Origin: Streptococcus salivarius
GTDB lineage: Bacteria > Bacillota > Bacilli > Lactobacillales > Streptococcaceae
Direction: 5' to 3'
Length of the DNA: 64,000 nt
NCBI RefSeq assembly: GCF_000785515.1
Contig: NZ_CP009913.1
Location: 72,001-136,000 of the forward strand
Shown piece by piece: positions 35,984 to 44,331 of this stretch (positions within the stretch are counted from its first letter, which is position 1; every line of letters starts with the position of its first letter). Position numbers and translations under genes: made by a program. The notes below the pieces were generated by a model. The model was not told the origin of the DNA. It worked only from the letters and a program-made list of their open reading frames with translations, and did not search any database.

Positions 35984-36629
35984 TTGACGGTTCTTGTTCG
36001 GAAATTTGCGTAAAATCTCGAGGATTTTGGGAATACTCTGGCACAGGATAACCTGGAATCACCACATTGCTCTCGATTTCATTTCCCCAGACGCTCCAGT
36101 TTTTGTCTGACGGAACTGGACGGCGGGCAAACAATTCCAAGTAGTCGCCATCTGAGCATCGTTCGATGATGGCATATTGTTCTTCGGGTTTGTGGCTATG
36201 GTCTTGAAGTGGAAAGAATCCCCAGTTCATTTGTCCTTTAAACTTTATCGGTGCTTTGCCTCTGGTGCAAAAGAAGACTTGTTCGGTGCAATTTCGAAGA
36301 TAATTACCCAAACCAAGGCGTGGTTTAACCCAAGTAAAGAGAGATTTTGGCTCGAAACCCCAAGCTCGGATAACTTCATAAGTTTGTTCGAGAACGGCTG
36401 GATATGTCCAAATCCAGAGGTGGGCGTTTTCTTCGACTAAGTCCTGGATGGGCATCTTTTTGATGTCTTCGACACTCATCAGGTCGTAGTGTGCGACTGC
36501 ACCGTATTTGCCTTTTTGTGCGACTTCCCAAGGTGGATCTGCCAGCACAGTTTTGAACTTCTTTAACTGGTGCTTCGCCCGATAACTTGAAATAATATCT
36601 TTTAGCTTTTCTTCTTGTTGGTTTGTCAT
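35967..36629 (-). CDS. MT-A70 family adenine-N6 methyltransferase
   Basis: The 220-aa protein carries the DPPW catalytic motif (FKTVLADPPWEVAQKGKYG, about residue 25-43), then HYDLMSVEDIKKMPIQDL. AHLWIWTYPAVLEQTYEVIRAWGF follows, typical of MT-A70-like m6A methyltransferases. The C-terminal part (SDGDYLELFARRPV, then WSVWGNEIES) matches phage and plasmid members. It is encoded inside the mobilisation operon, not next to a nuclease, so it is probably an orphan methylase protecting element DNA from host restriction. The target sequence is not readable. Confidence 0.88.
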   Translation of the reverse strand: MTNQQEEKLKDIISSYRAKHQLKKFKTVLADPPWEVAQKGKYGAVAHYDLMSVEDIKKMPIQDLVEENAHLWIWTYPAVLEQTYEVIRAWGFEPKSLFTWVKPRLGLGNYLRNCTEQVFFCTRGKAPIKFKGQMNWGFFPLQDHSHKPEEQYAIIERCSDGDYLELFARRPVPSDKNWSVWGNEIESNVVIPGYPVPEYSQNPRDFTQISEQEPSNDETN

Positions 36630-36662
36630 AAAGCATTTTCCTTTCTGTCTTGAAAGACGCTC

Positions 36663-36794
36663 TCAGAATAACGCAAAGTGGCGAAAAGGCGAACCATAAG
36701 CGTCATCTATTTTTGGAGCGATGCGAATGGATGAAACAGAGGTCAATTGGGTGATTTTTGCCTCATTTGTTGGCTGTTGTAGAAAAGGCAACAC
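36663..36794 (-). CDS. Possible small protein (43 aa)
   Basis: An open frame from GTG (36794) or TTG (36791) with AAAGGAAGGGG just upstream encodes LPFLQQPTNEAKITQLTSVS and ends RHFALF. It fills the gap between the 79-aa gene and the methyltransferase gene. The non-ATG start and lack of recognised homology make it doubtful. Confidence 0.3.
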   Translation of the reverse strand: MLPFLQQPTNEAKITQLTSVSSIRIAPKIDDAYGSPFRHFALF

Positions 36795-36815
36795 CCCCTT
36801 CCTTTCGATGGGATT

Positions 36816-37055
36816 TTAGGACTTTCGAAGCTGTTTCAAAAGTTGGGTTTGGGCGGACAAATAGGCTTCGTTGACGGCTTGCTTGTCTTGGAGGAAGTTT
36901 GCTAGAGCAATGTCTTCTTCTGAATAAATAGGTTCTGCTTCAACTTCTTCAGTCTTTTGGTCTTTATCCGTAAATTCCAGATAAATCCCCAAAAGGCAGA
37001 GAGCGAGGATACTCGCTCCAACGCCGAGAAGAAAATAGAACAATGGTTGTGTCAT
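36816..37055 (-). CDS. Single-pass membrane protein (79 aa)
   Basis: The protein has one N-terminal membrane helix (FYFLLGVGASILALCLLGIY) and an acidic cytoplasmic part (KTEEVEAEPIYSEEDIALAN), with a basic end (KQLRKS). It follows an 86-aa gene by 12 nt. I do not recognise a family. Its membership of the leftward operon suggests a transfer or maintenance role. Confidence 0.55.
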   Translation of the reverse strand: MTQPLFYFLLGVGASILALCLLGIYLEFTDKDQKTEEVEAEPIYSEEDIALANFLQDKQAVNEAYLSAQTQLLKQLRKS

Positions 37056-37067
37056 GGTAGCCCCTCC

Positions 37068-37328
37068 TTATCTCAATCTCTGAACAGCCTTGTAGGCGAA
37101 CGATTGAAGAACTGCGTGGCAGAACGGCTTGGCGTCTGGCGTTTGGCTCAATATTTGGTCTTCTAGCTTTGCCAGCTCGCCGATTTTGTTCAGAATATCT
37201 GCGGTAAGGAGTTGGTTCGCTTGAACTACTGCCATATCCTTCGACAAGTCCTGCGCCAGCTTGAGCTGATATGGACTTACCAAAGTTTGGAGTGGCTGGG
37301 TGTTGTTGGTTTGAGGTGTTAGGGTCAT
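37068..37328 (-). CDS. Hypothetical protein (86 aa) of element B
   Basis: This is a soluble, helical, Gln/Leu-rich protein (VSPYQLKLAQDLSKDMAVVQ, then LLTADILNKIGELAKLEDQI). It starts with GAAAGGA upstream and precedes the 79-aa membrane gene in the same direction. No family is recognised. It may be a DNA-binding or relaxosome accessory protein, which is an inference from its place at the head of the mobilisation operon. Confidence 0.5.
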   Translation of the reverse strand: MTLTPQTNNTQPLQTLVSPYQLKLAQDLSKDMAVVQANQLLTADILNKIGELAKLEDQILSQTPDAKPFCHAVLQSFAYKAVQRLR

Positions 37329-37378
37329 AATATCTTTCCTTTCATTCGCAGGAACATAAGCATGTTCCTATTCCAAGT

Positions 37379-37474
37379 TTACAACGATTTATTTGTTTTG
37401 TGAATACGATAAAGCTGATAGAATGCGTACGCACAGACTAGGAAATATGGCGTGAAGAGCAATACCTTGAGCAT
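37379..37474 (-). CDS. Very small membrane peptide (31 aa)
   Basis: The ORF begins LKVLLFTPYFLVCAYAFYQL and ends HKTNKSL, a single hydrophobic helix with a basic tail. AAAGGAG lies upstream at good spacing. It would be the first gene of the leftward operon. Confidence 0.45.
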   Translation of the reverse strand: MLKVLLFTPYFLVCAYAFYQLYRIHKTNKSL

Positions 37475-37809
37475 CTTACTGTTCTCCTTTCTTTTTAGTT
37501 GGTTTTTCTGAAATTTCCTCCTTCCCATCACACCGTACTCGAGTTGGGGGTGATATAATGGTATTAGCTACGTTGCCTATCTTAGATGTGTGCTATATTA
37601 CTAATATCTATCTGAAATCCCCAAAGAACTCTATCGGATTTGTTCTTCGGTAATTTAAGTATAGAGTAGGAATAGATTTCCCGCTAGGTATCAAAAAAAT
37701 CTCCAAATTTCATTAGATAGATTAAGGATTTCAATAGATTTCAATCAGACTTAGGTTTGGAATTTATTGATTATTTACGCAATAAACGTTAAAAGGGAGG
37801 TCACAATAC
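37475..37809. promoter_or_regulatory. Divergent control region in the centre of element B
   Basis: About 335 bases without a gene separate the leftward mobilisation operon from the rightward defence block. A plus-strand extended -10 TGATATAAT (37551-37559) is visible, leaving a leader of roughly 240 nt before the 433-aa gene. The 37720-37750 stretch repeats GATTTCAAT (in AGGATTTCAATAGATTTCAATC). Confidence 0.45.
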
Positions 37810-39111
37810 ATGAGAGTTATTACTTTTGGATGGTTCTGTAAGTTATTTAAAGCTAAGGAGTTGAGTGGTTATCCATGTAATCAACTTAATTTTCTAAACG
37901 ACATAATTGAAGAAATAATTATTTTTGGAGATAACTCCACATATATAAAAAGAGTAAGAAGTGAAGCTACGGCCAATAGAATTTTTAACAGTAAAAAGGA
38001 TATTTCTGATAACTATTCTAATGCTATTACTATTTCCAATGTAGAGGAAGAAATTGCCAGGCTGGCAGGTGGTTTTATAGAAGTTATTACTTCAAACAGT
38101 AATTATGATATTGATTTGAGAGGTTTTTACGATGAGGCTAAAGAGCAAATAAAGGGCGTAAACTCTTTCCGAAAGGCTCTTGGGGTAGAAAGATATGAAT
38201 CTCTTATAGATAAAGAGAGTGAATATTTTTTAGCGGAGTTATTGATTTATTTAATAAAACTTATTCCAAACAATAAAGAGTATATTCAAGAAGTTCAGAA
38301 ATTGCCAGACTCCGTTTATGATAAAAACGGAATGTATGAGGTTCAGCATAGAGCATTAAATATGCTAAAAGATTACATAATACTATCCGACTATCAACAG
38401 ATTATTGAACTAGGAATACACAGAGAACTTTCAAACCCTGTAAATGTAAATAGACAATTAGTCTTTACTGTAGACAACCTGTTTCCTTATTTGAATGGTT
38501 TTGTAGGGTTATATCTAGTGAGTCCTGATAAATTAACTTTTAATGAAACTTTTAGCTCATTAGAGGCTGATTTTGCCACCAATTGGTCAATTCCTCTGGT
38601 AGGGTTATTAAATTTTAATGAAAATATTTTCGATCTTAAATTTATTTATGAATCTTTTGTAGTGAACGGCGATACGATAATGGAACAAAATGTAGAGCCA
38701 TTAGAAAGATTCTTTATAAATGAAAGACAAGGAGAGATAATGTATGCTTTTGGTTGGTTTGATGATTTTCGAAAAACATATAAATTTCTAGACAGAATAA
38801 TGGAGATGGGTGCTCATATGGTGTATATGACAGTTGAGATGCCTAACGGAATTATTAACTATGAGAAATTCGTATTTACAAAATTAGCAGTGGAATTTTG
38901 GGAAAGATATAATTCGTTCAATAGAGAGAGTGGAGAGTGTAAACAAAAGATAATTCTAGATGGGCGAGGAAATAGATTTATTAGAAGTGGTTTTATGGTT
39001 CATTTGCTAATAGATTATACTCCAGTTTTGGATATTGCTGGCTCAGATAATTATAAAAAAGTCTTAACCAAATATATGTCGCACGCAAGCTATATTGACA
39101 AATATGAATAA
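37810..39111 (+). CDS. Unrecognised 433-aa protein at the head of the defence block
   Basis: I do not recognise this protein. It is soluble and mostly helical in appearance. N-terminal residues read VITFGWFCKLFKAKELSGYP, followed by acidic helices. A middle part (EYFLAELLIYLIKLIPNNKE) could be a helical repeat. The C-terminal half contains FINERQGEIMYAFGWFDDFR and YMTVEMPNGIINYEKFVFT. No Walker, nuclease, protease or HTH motif is visible. It has a good GGGAGG ribosome-binding site and is far more AT-rich in codon use than the leftward genes. It lies next to type III RM and a Gabija-like pair, so an anti-phage role is a reasonable hypothesis and no more. Confidence 0.6.
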   Translation: MRVITFGWFCKLFKAKELSGYPCNQLNFLNDIIEEIIIFGDNSTYIKRVRSEATANRIFNSKKDISDNYSNAITISNVEEEIARLAGGFIEVITSNSNYDIDLRGFYDEAKEQIKGVNSFRKALGVERYESLIDKESEYFLAELLIYLIKLIPNNKEYIQEVQKLPDSVYDKNGMYEVQHRALNMLKDYIILSDYQQIIELGIHRELSNPVNVNRQLVFTVDNLFPYLNGFVGLYLVSPDKLTFNETFSSLEADFATNWSIPLVGLLNFNENIFDLKFIYESFVVNGDTIMEQNVEPLERFFINERQGEIMYAFGWFDDFRKTYKFLDRIMEMGAHMVYMTVEMPNGIINYEKFVFTKLAVEFWERYNSFNRESGECKQKIILDGRGNRFIRSGFMVHLLIDYTPVLDIAGSDNYKKVLTKYMSHASYIDKYE

Positions 39112-39123
39112 ATATGCTAAAAT
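39095..39123 (+). promoter_or_regulatory. Strong promoter of the 116-aa gene
   Basis: TTGACA (39095-39100) and TAAAAT (39118-39123) are 17 nt apart with an extended TG. The -35 overlaps the last codons of the 433-aa gene. Confidence 0.75.
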
Positions 39124-39133
39124 AGTAATGTTT

Positions 39134-39206
39134 CTCTATATATTATAGAGTCTGCTTACTTGTCGGGTAAAATGCAAATTTTAGCCCACTAGACAAGGAG
39201 TGGGCT
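39134..39206 (+). promoter_or_regulatory. Structured leader with two hairpins before the 116-aa gene
   Basis: CTCTATA/TATAGAG (39134-39150) and AGCCCACT/AGTGGGCT (39183-39206) are perfect stems in the roughly 100-nt leader. The second has no T-run, so it is not a simple terminator. The same GAGTGGGCT recurs in the terminator after the gene (39599-39607). Confidence 0.5.
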
Positions 39207-39230
39207 ATAGAATATGAGGAGATGTAATTT

Positions 39231-39581
39231 ATGACTCTAGACAGATTCAAGAAAGTAGTTTGGCTTGATACTGCTACTGAGCCTTTTGCGACTCGAAGCA
39301 TAGCAAGGCGTATGTTGTGCTATGACTTCGACTACTCATTTATAAATAGGGTTACAGGGTTGTCAACAGATGAAATTGCCGACTTGGATGATAAAAATAA
39401 AAAATTGTTTTTATCAATAGAAGAAATGTACTGCAATCTATCACTTCTAGTAGAAGCCGAAGAAGATCCTGCTTATATTTGTTCTGGCGAACATCCTATT
39501 GAAGCATTTTCAACTATAATAGGAATAACATCAGAGCAATGGAGGTTATTCTATGGTGATTATCTTAAAAATAAAAGGTAA
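39231..39581 (+). CDS. Unrecognised 116-aa protein
   Basis: This small soluble protein reads TLDRFKKVVWLDTATEPFAT and RMLCYDFDYSFINRVTGLST, then an acidic middle part and ASTIIGITS-like end (FSTIIGITSEQWRLFYGDYL). It has its own strong promoter, a structured leader and a terminator, so it is expressed separately from the 433-aa gene. No motif of a known toxin, antitoxin, nuclease or regulator is evident to me. Independent expression beside defence genes fits a regulator, an antitoxin or a sensor, but none of these is shown. Confidence 0.6.
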   Translation: MTLDRFKKVVWLDTATEPFATRSIARRMLCYDFDYSFINRVTGLSTDEIADLDDKNKKLFLSIEEMYCNLSLLVEAEEDPAYICSGEHPIEAFSTIIGITSEQWRLFYGDYLKNKR

Positions 39582-39588
39582 TACACTT

Positions 39589-39613
39589 AGTCCACCTTGA
39601 GTGGGCTTTTTCT
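39589..39613 (+). terminator. Terminator of the 116-aa gene
   Basis: AGTCCAC (39589-39595) pairs with GTGGGCT (39601-39607) with one wobble, followed by a T-rich run. Confidence 0.7.
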
Positions 39614-39637
39614 TGTCTCAAAAAATCGCTTTCAATA

Positions 39638-39704
39638 TGCTATAATATAGTTAAAACATAAATCCGAAGAGAGCTCTCTTCCTTAGTTATATTCATAACT
39701 AAGG
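39638..39704 (+). promoter_or_regulatory. Promoter and palindrome ahead of the type III mod gene
   Basis: An extended -10 TGCTATAAT (39638-39646) is followed by the palindrome AGAGAGCTCTCT (39669-39680). A perfect 10-bp inverted repeat CCTTAGTTAT/ATAACTAAGG (39681-39704, 4-nt centre) follows. It lies in the 5' leader about 50 nt before the mod start. It is either an operator or an RNA hairpin limiting early Mod-Res expression. Confidence 0.55.
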
Positions 39705-39752
39705 AATCTTAATAGCTCCTTTGATGAAAAAAATGAGAGGAAACCTAAGGTT

Positions 39753-41678
39753 ATGAAGCAAGAACTAGAGCGACTACTATTGCAGAAGGAAGAATTTTTA
39801 GTAGAGGGCGCGCTAAACAAGAATAAACTGGCAGAACTGGCAAGACAATATGATTCTATGTTACTCAATCTTTTGATGAGTGAGCCTACTATTTCAAACC
39901 ACTTTTTCAGCACACTTGAAGAAGGCATCTTGGTTTTCAAAAAGGATACTTTTCTGCAGTTCCTCAATAATAAGGAGTTCTTGCCTGATAGCTTTACGGC
40001 ATACAAGACCAAGATTGGGCTTGCGACTAGCGATAATCGCTACTTGTCAGAAAATAACGAAGTTGTCCTCAATTTCCCTTATAAAGACTGTGTATTAGAA
40101 GGCGGGCAGACCAAGGACGACGCCAAACGTCAGGAGATTTTCTTTAACGAAACCCTTGCGCCAACGGAAATCAACCGCCTTTTGGATGATAAAGTACTGA
40201 CTAATTTCAAACGATTTGACTCTGATGGCGAGCATGAGGTGACAGAACTGAGCGATACGGATAACCTTATCATCAAGGGGAATAACCTCGTTGCTTTACA
40301 TAGTTTGAAAAAACGCTTTGCAGGGAAAGTGAAGTTGATTTATCTTGACCCACCTTACAATACAGGCGCAGAAGACACATTTGATTATAATGATAGCTTT
40401 ACTCGCTCTACTTGGTTGACTTTTATGAAAAATCGTTTAGAAGTAGCAAAAGAACTCTTGTCAGAAGACGGTTTGATTTTTGTCCACATTGATGTGAGTC
40501 GTGCTAATTCAAGTAGAGTTGTAGGGACTGGTATGCAACCGTATTTGCATATACTGTTAGATGAGATTTTCGGAGAAAAGAATTATATAGGTACTCTACA
40601 CTGGAAAAAGAAAAAGCAACCATCGTTTTTGAGCAGAATTGCTGGAGTTATGGAGACTATTTTAGTTTTTGCTAAAAATGAAAATCGAATTAAAAAATTG
40701 TCAATTTCAGGGTCTACTGATACTACAAAGCGTGTTGATAATGTAAGTAATCCAGAAAGCGAAAGGGTAATTTTGGCTGGAATTGCATATAAAGGAAAAG
40801 AACAGAATACTATAATAAAAGCTGGAATCTATAAAAATAAGACCATGTCAGTTACTTTTATGCAAGATGTTGTCGTAAAAGATGGAATAACTCAAAATGA
40901 ATTTTCTGCGAGAGCTCAATGGAGAACTTCTCAAGAAAATATTACAAAATTTGCAGAAGATGGGTTGTTATACATAACATCAGCTAATACATTTAGGAGA
41001 TATGCTTCAGAGGAGGAGTTAGGAAAAGAGAAGTCGATAACAGACTTGTTGTTAGATTGGGGGCAAAATCAAGATGCTACCGATGAGATGAAGGCTTTGT
41101 TTGAGGATAAAGTTTTTAGCACTCCAAAACCTGAAACACTTTTGATGAATATTATTAAGTCTCATACAAACGAAGGTGACTTAATCCTCGACTTCTTCAT
41201 GGGTTCGGCAACTACTCAAGCCGTCGCCCACAAGATGAACCGCCAGTATATTGGCATTGAGCAGATGGATTATATTGAGACCGTTTCTGTGGAACGCTTG
41301 AAAAAGGTTATTAATGGAGAACAGGGCGGTATTTCCAAAGATGTCAACTGGCAAGGTGGTGGTTCATTTGTCTATTGTGAGTTGAAAAATGATGCTCAAG
41401 ATTTTAAAGAGTCGATTTTGAAAGCAACCACGACCGAGGAATTGCTTGAATTATTCAACACAGCAAAAACGTCATCCTTCTTGTCTTACCGCATTGACCC
41501 TAAAAAATTGAAAGCAAGCGAATTTGAAAAACTATCTTTGGCGGAACAGAAACAAATTTTGTCGGAGATTATCGACCACAATAATCTCTATGTCAATTAT
41601 AGCGATATAGATGATCAAACATATAATATCTCTGAACAAGATAAACGTTTGAATCGTGCCTTTTATGGGGAGGAGTAA
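39753..41678 (+). CDS. Type III restriction-modification methyltransferase (Mod)
   Basis: The 641-aa beta-class N6-adenine methyltransferase has the catalytic motif LIYLDPPYNTGAEDTFDYND (about residues 195-215) first. A long variable target-recognition region (about 290-440) follows. The SAM-binding FxGxxTT motif (LDFFMGSATTQAVAHKMN) comes near residue 480. This order and length are typical of Mod of type III systems, which methylate one strand of an asymmetric site. Mod also gives specificity to the Res partner, which starts 2 nt downstream. The C-terminal part probably contacts Res. The methylated site cannot be predicted by eye. Confidence 0.93.
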   Translation: MKQELERLLLQKEEFLVEGALNKNKLAELARQYDSMLLNLLMSEPTISNHFFSTLEEGILVFKKDTFLQFLNNKEFLPDSFTAYKTKIGLATSDNRYLSENNEVVLNFPYKDCVLEGGQTKDDAKRQEIFFNETLAPTEINRLLDDKVLTNFKRFDSDGEHEVTELSDTDNLIIKGNNLVALHSLKKRFAGKVKLIYLDPPYNTGAEDTFDYNDSFTRSTWLTFMKNRLEVAKELLSEDGLIFVHIDVSRANSSRVVGTGMQPYLHILLDEIFGEKNYIGTLHWKKKKQPSFLSRIAGVMETILVFAKNENRIKKLSISGSTDTTKRVDNVSNPESERVILAGIAYKGKEQNTIIKAGIYKNKTMSVTFMQDVVVKDGITQNEFSARAQWRTSQENITKFAEDGLLYITSANTFRRYASEEELGKEKSITDLLLDWGQNQDATDEMKALFEDKVFSTPKPETLLMNIIKSHTNEGDLILDFFMGSATTQAVAHKMNRQYIGIEQMDYIETVSVERLKKVINGEQGGISKDVNWQGGGSFVYCELKNDAQDFKESILKATTTEELLELFNTAKTSSFLSYRIDPKKLKASEFEKLSLAEQKQILSEIIDHNNLYVNYSDIDDQTYNISEQDKRLNRAFYGEE

Positions 41679-41680
41679 GT

Positions 41681-44311
41681 ATGGAGTTTCTATATGAAAT
41701 CTATAACATGGCAAGTGCCAATGGTTTTATTGACTTCAAGGAAAATGTTCCAACCAAACTTGAGAAAAACCTCAAATACCCTCTTCGTGCCTACCAGAAG
41801 GAAGCCTTGGGGCGGTATTTATATTACAAGGAAGATACCAAAAATCGATTAACCCCAGAGCATGTCCTCTTTAATATGGCGACGGGCTCGGGTAAAACGC
41901 TACTTATGGCAAGCCTTATCCTTGAAAAATACCAACAAGGGGAGCGTAACTTCATCTTCTTTGTCAATAATGACAATATCTTGACTAAAACCCGTGATAA
42001 TTTTTTGACGGTAGGAGCTGGCAAATATCTCTTTGCGGAAAAAATCGAGCTCAACAATCAAGTTGTGCCTGTGCGAGAAGTCACGGATTTTTCAGACAGT
42101 AATCCGAATGCGATTAACATTGTCTTTACAACGATTCAAAAGCTCCATCAAGATTTGAATACACCAAGAGAAAATCGACTTTCTTACGAACAGTTCGAAG
42201 ATATTTCGGTGGTGCTTTTAGCCGACGAAGCTCACCATCTCAATGCAGGGCTGAATGCTGGCGAGAAGAAAGATAACACCAGCTGGACGTCAACCATCGA
42301 AAATATTCAAAAGACTGCTAAAAAGTCTAGCCTCTTAGAATTTACAGCGACCATTGACTTAAACAACAAGGATATTGCCCAGAAGTACGAAAAGCACTTG
42401 ATTTACAAGTACGACCTGAAAGAGTTTCGTTTGGATAAATATTCCAAGGATGTTCTCTTTCATCTGGTGGATAGCGACGTGTCGGCACGTATGCTTCAAG
42501 CCATTCTCATCAGCCAGTTCCGCAAGAAAATAGCACTCAAAAACGGTATCAACTTGAAACCTCTAGTCATGTTCAAATCACAGAAAATTGCAGAGAGCAA
42601 GGGCAATCTGGATAGTTTTTTGGATTTGTTGACAAATCTAAGTGTGCAACAAATTGTCGCTCAGCGTGAGTTAGCCCAAGATGGCATTTTGAAACAAGCT
42701 TTTGACTTTTTTGATCAATCAGGGTTATCAGACCAAGATTTGATAGCAGAGCTACAAGAAGATTTTCGTCTCGAACGCCTGCTCTTGATTGATGGGAAAA
42801 ATAAAACTAGCAATAGCTTGGTGGAATTGAATACACTTGAAAATCCTGAAAATGAGATTCGAGCGATTTTTGCTGTAGATATGCTCAACGAGGGCTGGGA
42901 CGTACTGAATCTCTTCGATATTGTCCGTCTCTATGACACTCGTGATGGAAAAGTAACCAAGAATGGCTTTGTGGCGGGTTCAACGACTAACGCCGAAAAG
43001 CAGTTGATAGGACGTGGTGCTCGTTATTATCCATTCGTCTTTGATGGATATCCGGACGAGAAATTCACTCGAAAATTCGATGAAAATGAACTCCATGAAT
43101 TGCGTGTTATTGAGCAACTTCATTATCACTCTGCTAACAATCCACGCTACATTTCCGAACTCAAGCAAGTCCTGCGTGAGTCTGGTATTTATGATGACCA
43201 AAATTTGGTAGAGCGTGAACTGCGACTGAAAGACAGTTTTAAGAAAACTCGCACTTATACGGACGGGCTTGTTTGGATGAATAAGCGTTTAAGTAGAAAA
43301 GAGCTGGTTGAAAAGCAGCAGCTATCTCTCTTGGATGATTCCATCATTCCGACTCGTTTTAAGTTAAGCCTGCCAACGCAGTCCAGCCGTGATATTGGTG
43401 CTTTTGAGGGAGATGATTTTGCTTTAGTGTCAGAAAATATCGTTAGCTTGCCGTACAAGTTTGGCAAGAAGATTGAACCACATATTGTTCGAGCTGCCAT
43501 CAATCGAAATAAAGCCTATACCTTCGAAAACCTCATAAAGGCATTTCCTGGTTTGGTAAGCCTTGATGGTTTTATCACGATGTTACAAAACATTGACTTG
43601 ACTATCGAGGGAGACAAAAAGGCGGTTGATAAACTTAGCCAAGAACACAAACTTTTTATCGTTGAAAAACTCTTACACTATATCGAAAAAGACTTGGTGG
43701 CACTTGAAGAACGATTTTATGGCTCAAATGAGTTTACGGCTTATAAGATTCAAGATTTGTTTGAAGCCAATATCAAGCGGAAATTCACAGTTAATCAGCA
43801 AAGCGATGCAGAGTTCGGATTATCTCAGAAAAACCGCACAGAAACCCAGTATTTCGAGGATTTGGACGCTTTTGATTGGTATGCTTATGACGACAACTTT
43901 GGAACTGACGAAGAAAAAATGCTGGTTCGAGTAATTAAAGAATTGATGGCAGACCTAGAAGAAAAGTGGACGGATATTTATTTGCTTCGCAATGAAAAAG
44001 CCGTTAAGATTTATAGCTTCGAAGACGGACGTGCTTTCGAACCTGATTTTCTGATGTTTGCGAACGATAAGAAAACGGGGAATGTCTCGTGGCAGATTTT
44101 CATCGAACCAAAGGGTGGCCAGTTCTTAGATAGCGACAATACTTTTGAAAATAGCAAGGAAGGTTGGAAACAGAAATTCCTTCTACAAATATCTGAACGA
44201 GATGAAGCTAGAACGCTGGTGGATGATGATCGCTATCGCATTATTGGCTTGCCGTTTTATAACCATACTGTGAGTGAAGAGTTAGTGAAGGAAGAGTTGA
44301 GAGGATTGTAA
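41681..44311 (+). CDS. Type III restriction enzyme, Res subunit (helicase-nuclease)
   Basis: This 876-aa SF2 translocase carries motif I ATGSGKTLLMASLIL near residue 68 and motif II LADEAHHLN near 178. Later helicase motifs include VDMLNEGWDVLNLFDIVRLY and QLIGRGARYYPF, the motif VI region. The C-terminal endonuclease is visible as FEPDFLMFANDKKTGNVSWQ followed by IFIEPKGGQFL, the PD-(D/E)xK pattern (about 785-815). Res cuts when two unmodified, suitably oriented sites are met. It is translationally linked to Mod. All key motifs look intact, so the system is probably active. Confidence 0.93.
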   Translation: MEFLYEIYNMASANGFIDFKENVPTKLEKNLKYPLRAYQKEALGRYLYYKEDTKNRLTPEHVLFNMATGSGKTLLMASLILEKYQQGERNFIFFVNNDNILTKTRDNFLTVGAGKYLFAEKIELNNQVVPVREVTDFSDSNPNAINIVFTTIQKLHQDLNTPRENRLSYEQFEDISVVLLADEAHHLNAGLNAGEKKDNTSWTSTIENIQKTAKKSSLLEFTATIDLNNKDIAQKYEKHLIYKYDLKEFRLDKYSKDVLFHLVDSDVSARMLQAILISQFRKKIALKNGINLKPLVMFKSQKIAESKGNLDSFLDLLTNLSVQQIVAQRELAQDGILKQAFDFFDQSGLSDQDLIAELQEDFRLERLLLIDGKNKTSNSLVELNTLENPENEIRAIFAVDMLNEGWDVLNLFDIVRLYDTRDGKVTKNGFVAGSTTNAEKQLIGRGARYYPFVFDGYPDEKFTRKFDENELHELRVIEQLHYHSANNPRYISELKQVLRESGIYDDQNLVERELRLKDSFKKTRTYTDGLVWMNKRLSRKELVEKQQLSLLDDSIIPTRFKLSLPTQSSRDIGAFEGDDFALVSENIVSLPYKFGKKIEPHIVRAAINRNKAYTFENLIKAFPGLVSLDGFITMLQNIDLTIEGDKKAVDKLSQEHKLFIVEKLLHYIEKDLVALEERFYGSNEFTAYKIQDLFEANIKRKFTVNQQSDAEFGLSQKNRTETQYFEDLDAFDWYAYDDNFGTDEEKMLVRVIKELMADLEEKWTDIYLLRNEKAVKIYSFEDGRAFEPDFLMFANDKKTGNVSWQIFIEPKGGQFLDSDNTFENSKEGWKQKFLLQISERDEARTLVDDDRYRIIGLPFYNHTVSEELVKEELRGL

Positions 44312-44331
44312 ATAATGGGTGAGATAGTTAT

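Noticed and set aside
36376..36636. 86-codon minus-strand frame overlapping the MT-A70 gene
   Set aside because: Same strand but a different frame from the clear methyltransferase reading, with no motif and an arginine-rich artefactual composition.
39134..39206. Type III toxin-antitoxin RNA repeats before the 116-aa gene
   Set aside because: The two hairpins are different from each other and are not tandem repeats of one unit, and the protein lacks the expected ToxN-like length and pattern.
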